Source of the DNA: CAZSMC01 sp964607755
GTDB lineage: Bacteria; Zhuqueibacterota; Zhuqueibacteria; Residuimicrobiales; Krinioviventaceae
NCBI GenBank assembly: GCA_964607755.1
Contig: CAZSMC010000110.1
Span: 1 to 9,531, forward strand
Reading direction: 5' to 3'
DNA length: 9,531 nucleotides
Positions 1 to 6,612 of the stretch are shown one piece after another; position 1 is the first letter of the stretch; the number at the start of each line of letters is the position of its first letter. The notes under the pieces were generated by a model. It searched no databases. It worked only from the letters and a program-made list of their open reading frames with translations, and was not told where the DNA came from. Made by a program: the position numbers and the translations under genes.

Positions 1-60
1 AATAGGGGCTATTGGCGGAGGACCATATGGTGTTGCTGGTGATGGCGCCGGACCAATAGT
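1..60 (-). repeat. Module-junction repeat, copy 1 (partner 5044-5103)
   Basis: By hand count 50 of 60 bases match 5044-5103 without gaps, and both copies are read in the same frame as NYWSGAxTSNTxW followed by SANSPY. It marks the point where an M6-type tail passes into a beta-helix region. The copy continues past the window edge. Confidence 0.7.
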
Positions 61-1309
61 TGGGCACCAGATCAACAGTTATTGTATTTTCGTTTTGTGT
101 ATAACCAGAAACGGCAAAATGACTAAAAGTAGTTGCATCAATCTTTAGATTGGCGGGAGAGGAGTAATCAGAGATTGTGCTGTACGCATATGTTCCTGTC
201 GGGCGAAACAGATCATTTGACATATTCTGCCAGCCGTTATCAACAGGATCATTATCTGCAGGTATGAGCGATGTTGCATTCTCTGATAAACCTGTACTGG
301 AAACTCTCCATATTAAAAGCCCTCCATCATCACTAACAACCGCATGCGGCAGACTTTCATCAAAGGTATTACCTCTCTGCTTATTCTCGATCATGTATTT
401 TATATCTCCTGGTAGAGATCGTGTAAAAAAAGTCGTTCTGTTAGTGCTTGAAGTATTGTACACAATGGCGGAATCGGGCATATAGTATGAAATGGGCCTG
501 ATACTTGCCCAACCCAGATCGGCCAGAAACCAGGGATTAACTGGCGCTGGTCTGTTTGCGGTCTGCGTACCATTTTTATGTCCATTGCGCATTAGAGCCC
601 ACCTGGTTGTAGCAGAATTTGTATGAGCGGCTCCTAACATATGAACAAACTCGTGACAAAAATAACCTATATGCGACATGGCGTCAGCTTGCTGCTCGGG
701 CGTTGCTTGACGACATTCACGTTCCGGTACCACCATATCCCAGCCGTTAATCGTTGTTGCGACATTGATATCCGGATCCCATCTACCCGCATAAATGTGA
801 CATAGCCTTTTATCAGAACTAGACGATACATTCACACCCAATTGTGAAACAGCAGAATCTCTGGCAGCTTGTTTAAAAGTCCAAAAAGTGTATGTGCTCT
901 TATTATTAGGCAGCTTGACCCATACAGGATACCCATTGCCATCATCCGGGTTTAATATCTTGAATTTTAGATTGTATGTTTGCTTGGACATATCCCAAAA
1001 ATAATCTCTGAAACTGCCGTATACAGGATCGCCATCCGAATTAGAGCCGGTATACGTGCCCAAACTGGATAAAAGTGCTGCAAAATCGCTCAACGTATGG
1101 CGATGTGTATAGCCTACCCACTCTGATGAAGAAGCATCCCAAAAACTATCCCCTCTGACATCCGCAAATTCCACTAAAAGGATTTTTAACGAGTCGGGCG
1201 TAGACAGTGAGGCAGTTGTTGAACCACCCATAATGGTTCCATAAACATTACAAGTGGACAAAAAGATCCCGATGCTCAAGATTGCAAATAATCCATTTGT
1301 AGCTTTCAT
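1..1309 (-). CDS. Secreted M6-type metalloprotease followed by a beta-helix-type segment (3' end beyond the window)
   Basis: This is the first 436 codons of a gene that runs off the left edge. ATG at 1309 follows an AAAGG ribosome site and lies 12 bp after the stop of the upstream gene, so the two are probably co-translated. Residues 1-24 look like a signal peptide. Residues 41-118 (LKILLVEFAD, then GSFRDYF) match the start of the M6 (immune inhibitor A-like) catalytic domain. Residues 219-229 read HEFVHMLGAAH: zinc ligands His219, His223 and His229, with Glu220 as general base. Met240 in RWALMRNG fits the metzincin Met-turn. YMIENKQRG (305-313) and GGLLIWRV (329-336) are M6 tail motifs. No propeptide precedes the catalytic domain. 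The last 20 residues repeat a junction seen at 5044-5103, so a beta-helix probably follows, and by analogy a sorting domain. Expected role: an exported protease of unknown substrate. Family assignment is secure; the architecture past the edge is inferred. Confidence 0.85.
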   Translation of the reverse strand, partial: MKATNGLFAILSIGIFLSTCNVYGTIMGGSTTASLSTPDSLKILLVEFADVRGDSFWDASSSEWVGYTHRHTLSDFAALLSSLGTYTGSNSDGDPVYGSFRDYFWDMSKQTYNLKFKILNPDDGNGYPVWVKLPNNKSTYTFWTFKQAARDSAVSQLGVNVSSSSDKRLCHIYAGRWDPDINVATTINGWDMVVPERECRQATPEQQADAMSHIGYFCHEFVHMLGAAHTNSATTRWALMRNGHKNGTQTANRPAPVNPWFLADLGWASIRPISYYMPDSAIVYNTSSTNRTTFFTRSLPGDIKYMIENKQRGNTFDESLPHAVVSDDGGLLIWRVSSTGLSENATSLIPADNDPVDNGWQNMSNDLFRPTGTYAYSTISDYSSPANLKIDATTFSHFAVSGYTQNENTITVDLVPNYWSGAITSNTIWSSANSPY

Positions 1310-1321
1310 GGTCGTCGCCTT

Positions 1322-2560
1322 TCATTGTAAAAGCAAAAATTTAGAGGTTATTGTTTGCGTGCTTGTTTGACAGACAAACAAATAAATGCCTGAAGACACG
1401 CTCTGACGATTCTGATCCAGTCCATCCCATACCATCGTGTGCTGTCCCTGCGTGAGAACACTATCATTAAGATTTATCACCTCCTTTCCGAGCAAATTGT
1501 AGATTCGTAAATCTACATGTTCCGGTTTACGGAGCCTGAGTTTTATCGTTACCTGGTTATTCGACGGATTCGGATAAAGACCGTCGATAGTCAACGGCTT
1601 GGCATTGTCTTTTTTTAGTATTCTATGCACACTCGTAACATCACCGAGATTACCGTCGCTGTTGATCCGTTGGGCGCGCAGACCGTAAAATCGGGTTCCC
1701 GATTCCATCCACAAGACGATGCACCCACCGAGATTATCGGCCAAAAGTCCATATGATGTGAACTCTGAAGCAACTGTGTCCCGGCTGGTGACCTGGGTCT
1801 CCCAGAGGAATTGTCCGGTGATATTTAGCTTGGTTAAATACTTGCCCTTTTCTTTGATAAGAAAAACCGAGCCGTCACCNNNNNNNNNNNNNNNNNNNNN
1901 NNNNNNNNNNNNNNNNNNNNNNNNNNNNNNNNNNNNNNNNNNNNNNNNNNNNNNNNNNNNNNNNNNNNNNNNNNNNNNNCCGCTATTTTCAACATCTTTT
2001 TTATTATATCGAAACCAAATCAGATAAATGCCGCCTTCGCCGTCGGGACACCAGTAATTCATTTCCTGCACATAATCCACACTATCGATTTCCTCATGCA
2101 TAAGTTCCAATCCCTCGTCACCAAACAGTCTGTTTCCCTGGGGATCAAGACGTTGAAGATAGAGATTATAGTCATACCTGTCATCCGGATCCAATTCTGT
2201 GTAGCCAATATGTTTGGCAATTTGAAAAACGATGTAACACCCTCCTTTGCCGTCTGACATGACAAATTCATACTCGGGACTGTGAAAATTCACCAGCCAC
2301 TGTTCATGCGGACTTGATGAAACCCGCACACCTTCCCGTCCCGGCCAGAGCCGCTCCCCATGAACGCTCATCCTTTGTGCATAAATAATAGGATCGACCG
2401 GATGAGTTTGCGCGACAACGATGATCCCATTTTCCATGTCCGTTGTGATAATAGGATTAAGCGTATACCAGGAAACAATATTATTTTCTGAAATATCGGT
2501 AGACCATTGGGCAAAAGCCGTCCCGAAGCAAAACAAAAATAGCAGAATATGTTTCAGCAT
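1322..2560 (-). CDS. Secreted DGxGG-repeat surface protein with type IX sorting domain
   Basis: A secreted protein of about 412 residues whose exact length is hidden by a scaffold gap. I start it at ATG 2560, because AGGAGG (2568-2573) lies 7 bases before it; a TTG two codons upstream is only one base from that site. Residues 1-17 form a signal peptide (LLFLFCFGTAFA, cut before QWS). Next come tandem repeats of about 45-60 residues of the form DGxGGxxxxxW...YxQRxDxxGxxLxGxxG, at roughly 38-80, 100-153 and from 169, with at least two more after the gap. Such repeats are usually modelled as beta-propeller blades. Residues about 325-412 are the sorting domain (LYPNPSNN, IYNLLGKEV, WDG, SGIYLF). 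It is paralogous to 7880-9208, including the QWSxDxxEN start of the mature protein. It is the first gene after the promoter at 2767-2795, with the protease gene following 12 bp later. No enzymatic motif is visible; binding or adhesion is a guess. Confidence 0.85.
   Translation of the reverse strand: MLKHILLFLFCFGTAFAQWSTDISENNIVSWYTLNPIITTDMENGIIVVAQTHPVDPIIYAQRMSVHGERLWPGREGVRVSSSPHEQWLVNFHSPEYEFVMSDGKGGCYIVFQIAKHIGYTELDPDDRYDYNLYLQRLDPQGNRLFGDEGLELMHEEIDSVDYVQEMNYWCPDGEGGIYLIWFRYNKKDVENSXXXXXXXXXXXXXXXXXXXXXXXXXXXXXXXXXXGDGSVFLIKEKGKYLTKLNITGQFLWETQVTSRDTVASEFTSYGLLADNLGGCIVLWMESGTRFYGLRAQRINSDGNLGDVTSVHRILKKDNAKPLTIDGLYPNPSNNQVTIKLRLRKPEHVDLRIYNLLGKEVINLNDSVLTQGQHTMVWDGLDQNRQSVSSGIYLFVCQTSTQTITSKFLLLQ
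1880..1979. other. Assembly gap (100 N) inside a repeat-rich gene
   Basis: Exactly 100 N, the usual filler for a gap of unknown size. Coding sequence on both sides is in the same frame across it. The left flank encodes GDGSVFLI, part of the tandem repeat unit, so the break probably comes from repeats shared among paralogs. The true number of repeats is unknown. Confidence 0.95.
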
Positions 2561-2567
2561 ATTCAAT

Positions 2568-2573
2568 CCTCCT
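2568..2573 (-). promoter_or_regulatory. Shine-Dalgarno site that fixes the start at 2560
   Basis: AGGAGG on the minus strand lies 7 bases before ATG 2560. The alternative TTG at 2566 would be only one base away, so ATG 2560 is the better start. Confidence 0.85.
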
Positions 2574-2766
2574 GACTGTTGTCACCTATCCGATTAAACA
2601 AAAGGAAAACTCCGCATCCGCCCCGAAGGTGTTTTATGCCGTGTGTTTCGCAGTCCCGTGGTATTTCCTTTTTCTCTCCGACACCGCCCCGTAGCGCTGC
2701 GCGAATCCATTGATGCATTCGGCGTCAGATGCTTCTCCCTGCCCTCAATACCACCAACCCTTTGCT

Positions 2767-2795
2767 ATTTTACAACCTAAACTATTAAAAGTCAA
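2767..2795 (-). promoter_or_regulatory. Sigma70-type promoter for the 2560-to-left-edge operon
   Basis: On the minus strand TTGACT (2790-2795) is followed after exactly 17 bases by TAAAAT (2767-2772), each one base from the sigma70 consensus hexamers. Transcription would start near 2760, giving an untranslated leader of about 200 bases. The spacing and the AT-rich setting are good, but no start site has been mapped. Confidence 0.6.
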
Positions 2796-2919
2796 GCATT
2801 ATTTTGATTGAATTGACCTGTTTGGCGTTTTGTGCTGAAAGACAAGTCCGAGCAACAGGAGTCAAGGTTTATGAAATGATGCCCTTGAACAGCAAAAACA
2901 AAGCATCGTTGCCAAATGA

Positions 2920-3000
2920 GCAAGTTCCGGGCCAATATTTTTGCATTGTTTTCAAATGATTGACTGGAAACCCGATCTCGAACCCTGCGAAAATTATTCG
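2920..3000. repeat. Diverged intergenic repeat, copy 1 (partner 9372-9452)
   Basis: Aligned without gaps to 9372-9452, 53 of 81 bases match by hand count. Both ends are best conserved: GCAAGTTCC then GGCCA at one end, CTGCGAAA then TATTCG at the other. It lies outside genes here, while the partner abuts a truncated gene, which suggests an old dispersed element. The direction of the element is unknown. Confidence 0.5.
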
Positions 3001-3080
3001 CACCACGTGAAAAAGTTTCGCCGGGCGTGTTTTGGATGTGGCATCCGTGATGCTGCCGCGCGGCGGGATGGATATGGGAC

Positions 3081-3111
3081 AGGATAACCGGATTGGCCGG
3101 ATTGACAGGAT
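3081..3111. repeat. Short degenerate GGAT repeat
   Basis: GGAT occurs at 3082, 3090, 3099 and 3108, a period of 8-9 bases, in AGGATAACC/GGATTGGCC/GGATTGAC/AGGATC. From memory, this resembles a short intergenic repeat common in environmental genomes whose reverse strand is often mis-called as an NPVNPVNP peptide. Here it yields DPVNPANPV on the minus strand. Confidence 0.5.
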
Positions 3112-3198
3112 CAAAAGCCAAAGCAGGAATTCTGAAAATAAAAATATCAATCCTTTAATCATACCGAGGCATCATGACGCTTTGTTTTGAATTGTGCC

Positions 3199-3417
3199 GC
3201 GACCCCTCGTCGCAAAGCACTGGGGAATGTATTCTGTCCGGGAATACGGGCATGGGACACAGAGTGTCCGGGCTGCATTCCGCCAAGAGACTGGCGGAAC
3301 GATGGAATTCTGTAAATCCTGAATATTCTATAATCCGGTCCAATGAAAGGCTGCGGGGCAGCAAAGAGTTTGAGCAGAGATGATTTTTAGACCGGATCGG
3401 AGAATGCATGTACATGC
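3199..3417. other. Cluster of inverted repeats, possible structured RNA or extragenic palindrome array
   Basis: Successive perfect inverted repeats are visible. GCGAC/GTCGC is at 3199-3213, GTATTC/GAATAC at 3229-3247, GGACAC/GTGTCC at 3255-3269, and TTCCGCCA/TGGCGGAA at 3278-3299. ATCCGGTC/GACCGGAT is at 3333-3340 and 3390-3397 and encloses GCTGC/GCAGC at 3350-3362. The palindrome GCATGTACATGC is at 3406-3417. Six hairpins and a palindrome in about 220 bases exceed what I would expect by chance. The region lies downstream of the long gene ending at 3470. No known RNA family was recognised. Confidence 0.45.
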
Positions 3418-3432
3418 CCGCAAATGACAACA

Positions 3433-3462
3433 CTCCGGCCGGTCCTTGGTGCCCGGCCGGAG
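3433..3462 (-). terminator. Hairpin after the right-hand operon, probable terminator
   Basis: CTCCGGCCGG (3453-3462 as read on the minus strand) pairs perfectly with CCGGCCGGAG (3433-3442) across a 10-base loop, and begins 7 bases after the TGA at 3470-3472. The base run that follows, TGTTGTCATTT, is only weakly T-rich. It may therefore be an imperfect intrinsic terminator or an RNA-stabilising 3' hairpin. Confidence 0.6.
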
Positions 3463-3469
3463 CAACGAT

Positions 3470-4165
3470 TCATTTGATCAATACCATTTTGCGGGATTTT
3501 GTATAGCCGCTCGATGTCATCAAACGATAGAAATACACGCCGCTGGGAACAGAATGACTGAGGGCATCGCGGCCGTTCCAGCGAACCTCCCTGAATCCGG
3601 CATCTTTTTCCGCGTCCACCAGCGTCGCGGTCTCGCGGCCGCGCAGGTCATAGACCTTGAGCGTCACGTGCGCCGCTTCCGGCAGTTGATACGAGATCGT
3701 AGTGGCCGGATTGAACGGGTTCGGGTGCGCCGGATGCAGACTGGCCTCGGTGATGGTCTGAGCCACCGGTTTGCTCAACTCCGGATTGGTCGCATATGGT
3801 TCCCCGTCGCCACGCGCCAGTGCCGTCAACCGGTGCTGCGGATAGCGCTGTGTGAGCTGATCCAGATACCTGTCGGTTTTATGCGCGTCCGGCAGAAAAC
3901 ACCGGTACAGCTGCGTCAGTTGATACAATGTGAAGGGTTCGTATATGCTGCCTGTCAGATCCCGCAACGCCGTTTGACACAGGGCTTCCGCGGCTTTGTA
4001 ATCGCGATCCTTGATCGCCCGAATCACGGACAAATCGTGAACCACGGCGCGCGTCTCCAGTGGCAGATTTTGCGAGCGCAGTGTTTTGAACCAGGATAAC
4101 ATCCCCGGGATATTGTGCTTGTCCGATATATGAAACACCTGACACAACGCCTTGCGCGCGTACAC
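3470..4165 (-). CDS. C-terminal part of the amber-split secreted protein: TPR-like region plus sorting domain
   Basis: This piece is in the same frame as the gene at 4190-5659; the open frame begins right after its TAG, at 4189. GTG 4165 is the first possible start, but no Shine-Dalgarno site precedes it and it sits inside a conserved-looking helix, so independent translation is unlikely. IIERFPASVYARKALCQVF just after the stop, and the following roughly 125 residues, look like tetratricopeptide-type helical pairs. From the GTG, residues about 143-231 are a full sorting domain (HPNPFNPATTISY, VYDLRGRE, WNGRDA, SGVYFYRL, KSRKMVLIK). It has no signal peptide of its own. GC is about 62% (3541-3720), against 23-40% in the AT-rich half of the upstream part. 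Best read as the tail of a broken gene, or as the readthrough product of one 729-residue protein. A restart product would stay in the cytoplasm. Confidence 0.7.
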   Translation of the reverse strand: MYARKALCQVFHISDKHNIPGMLSWFKTLRSQNLPLETRAVVHDLSVIRAIKDRDYKAAEALCQTALRDLTGSIYEPFTLYQLTQLYRCFLPDAHKTDRYLDQLTQRYPQHRLTALARGDGEPYATNPELSKPVAQTITEASLHPAHPNPFNPATTISYQLPEAAHVTLKVYDLRGRETATLVDAEKDAGFREVRWNGRDALSHSVPSGVYFYRLMTSSGYTKSRKMVLIK

Positions 4166-4189
4166 CGATGCCGGAAACCGTTCGATGAT

Positions 4190-4192
4190 CTA
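4190..4192 (-). other. In-frame TAG that splits one gene in two
   Basis: The frame reads ATG GAC ATC AAC AAA TAG ATC ATC GAA CGG, and protein-like sequence continues for another 239 codons to a TGA. A CAG-to-TAG change would explain it, since Q-I-I-E-R-F-P fits the usual start of such a repeat helix. The other complete genes here end in TAA or TGA. Sequencing error, recent mutation and amber readthrough are all open. Confidence 0.85.
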
Positions 4193-5659
4193 TTTGTTGA
4201 TGTCCATGGCCTGAGCCGGGTCCTGATCGTGGTAACGCACGTACCGGCCCCACTGCCAGAGAGATTCGGGATCGTCCGGGTACACCTCAGCGGGGTCGAA
4301 TTTGGAATCCGCCAGAGTCACTCCGGATTTGGCCAGCGGTGAACCACCGCCGGGATCGACTTTCAAAGGATAATCAGTATCCACAGAGCAATCTCCGCCA
4401 ACATAAGAGGCTATGGACGGCGGATATTCACCCCACCAGCAGTACTCGGCCATGAGAGATGAATTATTGTACATATAGATATCATAAGAACTGTTATCAT
4501 CAATCGTGTTGTAGCCGCCATCTGGATAATGACCAAAATCCGCATCTGTGTACGTGCTTAACACCATGCCATTCCCGCTGCTGTTGTCCGTAATCACATT
4601 ATAAGCCGCATTCGCATCCGGTTCGCTATAATAATCAAAGTTCATTCCTGTATTATTACCTGTTACCGTGTTGTATTGCAAAACGGGAGAGGCGCTGGAG
4701 GTTTGAATGCCCGTGGCATTGTCGTGGATGTAACAATCGCTTATTGTGGGGGAACAATAACTGATAAACACTCCTTTATCCGCATTTTCGATTTCGCAAC
4801 ATGCTAACTCACTGTTGTTATTGGCATTGATGAACCGGATACCGTACCACATACCGGAATTGCAGGTAAATTCAATGGGATTGGCAGATGTGCCCTGGGC
4901 ATTGAGGGTGCCGTTGACAATGAGTTCGCATTTGGAAGACAATGCGCCTCCGGACTGATCATCTCCCTCTAAAAAAATGACCTGAACGCCTGAAGATATA
5001 GTTAATGTCACTCCGGATTCCACTGTAATATCTCCACCGATATAATATGGACTGTTGGCGGAGGTCCAGGTGGTGTTGCTGGTCAGGGCGCCGGACCAGT
5101 AATTTTGATAAATATTAAACACAATATCATCTCCATTATAATGAATATTGGTAATGGCGATATGTGTATTGTTGCCGTTATGGTCATTCGTATTGGGGGT
5201 TGTATAAGGTGTTATCGATGTCATCCCGCCATTGGGGAAAAGGTCTGTTGCATCACCATCTAAAATAGGATCACTAGGTGTACCGACATTTTCAACAATA
5301 TTATCCGCAGGACGAATTTCAGGATCACTGTTATTTTCAGAATAAGACACCAATAAACCTTCAGCCAAACCATCGGTCGCACCACACCTCAAATCAGGGG
5401 TAACTTCCAAAGGCACGTTATTTTTTCTCACTTCGAGCAGAAAATAATCATCAGCTGCCTTGAAATAAAGCACCGACACTTTAAAATCTATTCCAGTCGG
5501 ATTGGGATTGATGAATTTTGTGTTATTGACTCCATGTCCTTTTTTCAGAGAAATGTTTTCACCTGTATGGCCGCAGATCATGTCATATTCGAGTTGCGCC
5601 ATTAATATTGAATTGAAGAACAATACAAACAAATTCATAAAGACTAATTTCTTTTTCAT
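4190..5659 (-). CDS. Secreted protein with M6-protease-type tail and right-handed beta-helix (N-terminal part of amber-split gene)
   Basis: The frame has 489 codons up to an in-frame TAG. ATG 5659 has AAAGGAGGG 7 bases upstream, overlapping the previous gene's TAA. Residues 1-21 are a signal peptide (LFVLFFNSILMA). Residues about 65-183 resemble the region after the catalytic domain of M6 proteases: DYFLLEVR, EGLLVSY, IRPADN, DGDATDLFP, NNTHIAITNI. There is no catalytic HExxH. After the NYWSGA junction, residues about 187-415 form a right-handed beta-helix (ITVESGVTLTISSGVQVIF, LIVNGTLNAQGTSANPIEF, CEIENADKGVFIS, NTVTGNNTG, CWWGEYPPS). Residues 460-489 begin a TPR-like region that continues past the stop. 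With readthrough the product has signal peptide, M6 tail, beta-helix, helical repeats and sorting domain. Without it the product lacks the export tag. Likely extracellular; substrate unknown. Confidence 0.8.
   Translation of the reverse strand: MKKKLVFMNLFVLFFNSILMAQLEYDMICGHTGENISLKKGHGVNNTKFINPNPTGIDFKVSVLYFKAADDYFLLEVRKNNVPLEVTPDLRCGATDGLAEGLLVSYSENNSDPEIRPADNIVENVGTPSDPILDGDATDLFPNGGMTSITPYTTPNTNDHNGNNTHIAITNIHYNGDDIVFNIYQNYWSGALTSNTTWTSANSPYYIGGDITVESGVTLTISSGVQVIFLEGDDQSGGALSSKCELIVNGTLNAQGTSANPIEFTCNSGMWYGIRFINANNNSELACCEIENADKGVFISYCSPTISDCYIHDNATGIQTSSASPVLQYNTVTGNNTGMNFDYYSEPDANAAYNVITDNSSGNGMVLSTYTDADFGHYPDGGYNTIDDNSSYDIYMYNNSSLMAEYCWWGEYPPSIASYVGGDCSVDTDYPLKVDPGGGSPLAKSGVTLADSKFDPAEVYPDDPESLWQWGRYVRYHDQDPAQAMDINK
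5044..5103 (-). repeat. Module-junction repeat, copy 2 (partner 1-60)
   Basis: Fifty of 60 bases match the left edge of the window by hand count, well above the similarity of the flanking M6-tail sequences. It encodes the NYWSGA...SANSPYY stretch at the entry to the beta-helix. A shared patch like this could be a site of gene conversion or domain shuffling. Confidence 0.7.
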
Positions 5660-5666
5660 GATAACA

Positions 5667-5675
5667 CCCTCCTTT
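5667..5675 (-). promoter_or_regulatory. Ribosome binding site overlapping the upstream stop codon
   Basis: AAAGGAGGG begins within the TAA (5674-5676) of the preceding gene and ends 7 bases before ATG 5659. The overlap suggests translational coupling of the two secreted proteins. Confidence 0.75.
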
Positions 5676-6585
5676 AATGCAACACATTGAATTTTACAGA
5701 TTTTATCTCATTATTCTGTCTCACGACCACAAAATAGATCCCGTTGGCCAGAGGATTACCCTGCCTGTCTTTTCCGTTCCATCTTAATTTCAAGCATCCG
5801 ATATCATGTCCTGGGTTATGGATCGTTCGCACCGTTCTGCCTCGAATATCAATGATGCTAATTTCTGTTTCCCGGGGCGAAAGATTCTCAAGTACTATTA
5901 CCGCATGATCGGTAACCGGATTCGGATAAACATTTAAACTGAATTCGTCAGGTGTCACAGTACGTTGTTCATCCCTGATGCTGTTCGAAAATGGTGTGCC
6001 GTATTCCATTCCATTGATTTTCGCATAAACAAGCGTGTCGATACCGATTTCAGTCGGACCGATCCCTGCTACATAGCGTATATATTCAATGACCGACGAG
6101 TCATCCGGATTGATGGCGCCAAATTCCAGCCAGGGTCTGGATTGTCCAAACATCGGAGCCGTACCCGTGTCCGTGACTGTCAAAGTAAAGACAACATCTC
6201 CCAAAAGATACTGTATTCTGTGCCCGATGCCATGACCGGTATCAATGACAGGAAGTCCGGTATATGGTGTTTCCGGGAAATCAATATCCCGGTAGACCAT
6301 TGTTGAATCCTGGTTATAATGGTAATAAAAAGGAGCACCTTTTATCCATTTTCCGTCATCATTAAACATCGACTCGCGGTTCATTTGATAAATTCGTACA
6401 GAATCCCCAATTATTGTATCGCGGATGACATGGAATAATTGAAAAAATGTCTGATATGGATGATCATATTGCCAAACATTCCCAATCTGCAAAGGAAAAT
6501 AATCTGATGCTTTGGGGAGCTGGGCCTGAGTTGGTGGTATAAAAAAACAGAATACCATAACAATAAATAAAATTCCTTTTCTCAT
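5674..6585 (-). CDS. Secreted PLQxGNxW-domain protein with type IX sorting domain
   Basis: A 303-residue protein starting at ATG 6585 behind AGGAGGTGAG. Residues 1-21 are a signal peptide (FIVMVFCFFIPPTQA, cut before Q). Residues about 28-200 form a beta-rich domain opening with DYFPLQIGNVWQY and closing with VAGIGPTEIG...YAKINGMEYG. Residues about 215-303 are the sorting domain (VYPNPVTDH, IDIRGRTV, RWNGKDRQGNPLANGIYFVV, KFNVLH). The PLQxGNxW domain matches residues about 145-315 of the gene just upstream (YFPLQVGNEWTYY ... GVGIVKRF ... YSAKVNGKIY), so the two are paralogs that differ in the head. I know this domain only from uncharacterised secreted proteins and assign no activity. The gene lies 27 bp after its paralog and 14 bp before the amber-split gene, so it is an internal operon member. 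The sorting domain is more diverged than its neighbours', with TVRTIHN where they have KEVITL. Confidence 0.85.
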   Translation of the reverse strand: MRKGILFIVMVFCFFIPPTQAQLPKASDYFPLQIGNVWQYDHPYQTFFQLFHVIRDTIIGDSVRIYQMNRESMFNDDGKWIKGAPFYYHYNQDSTMVYRDIDFPETPYTGLPVIDTGHGIGHRIQYLLGDVVFTLTVTDTGTAPMFGQSRPWLEFGAINPDDSSVIEYIRYVAGIGPTEIGIDTLVYAKINGMEYGTPFSNSIRDEQRTVTPDEFSLNVYPNPVTDHAVIVLENLSPRETEISIIDIRGRTVRTIHNPGHDIGCLKLRWNGKDRQGNPLANGIYFVVVRQNNEIKSVKFNVLH

Positions 6586-6590
6586 ATGTC

Positions 6591-6600
6591 CTCACCTCCT
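6591..6600 (-). promoter_or_regulatory. Full-length Shine-Dalgarno sequence for the gene at 6585
   Basis: AGGAGGTGAG, preceded by further A residues, pairs with almost the whole anti-SD tail of 16S rRNA and lies just before ATG 6585. Similar or longer matches inside neighbouring genes (1476-1489, 6766-6780, 8033-8047) are not followed by starts, so this is the only full match that works as a ribosome site. Confidence 0.75.
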
Positions 6601-6612
6601 TTTCTTGTTCGA

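Larger units (their letters stand above)
2561..3469. other. Gene-free region of about 900 bp between the two operons
   Basis: I find no convincing gene here. The open frames are short, overlap one another on both strands, lack ribosome sites and resemble no family I know. Content from right to left: terminator-like hairpin (3433-3462), inverted-repeat cluster (3199-3417), GGAT repeat (3081-3111), perfect palindrome GCCGCGCGGC (3055-3064), diverged repeat copy (2920-3000), promoter (2767-2795), and a leader of about 200 bases before the gene at 2560. The leader contains a near-palindrome at 2703-2720 (GAATCCATTGATGCATTC). Base composition swings between AT-rich (2761-2820) and GC-rich (3030-3100, 3190-3300). 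Confidence 0.7.

Noticed and set aside
177..585. Short open frames on both strands inside the protease gene
   Set aside because: They are shadows of the M6 reading frame, which runs unbroken from 1309 to the left edge and carries the catalytic motif.
2792..3162. Two overlapping minus-strand frames of about 100 codons
   Set aside because: They have no ribosome sites, and the peptides come from the GGAT repeat and the 81 bp element. DPVNPANPV is a known kind of false product of intergenic repeats.
3155..3433. Overlapping open frames on both strands
   Set aside because: They coincide with the inverted-repeat cluster, and neither has a start signal or family resemblance.
3446..4099. Plus-strand open frame of 217 codons
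   Set aside because: It lies opposite the sorting-domain and TPR-like coding sequence in a 60% GC stretch where antisense stops are rare. It is arginine-rich without domain features and lacks a ribosome site.
3879..4253. Minus-strand open frame of 124 codons overlapping the amber codon
   Set aside because: It is out of frame with the recognisable protein on both sides and shows Gly/Arg-rich shadow composition. A frameshift is not needed because the flanking frames are already in phase.
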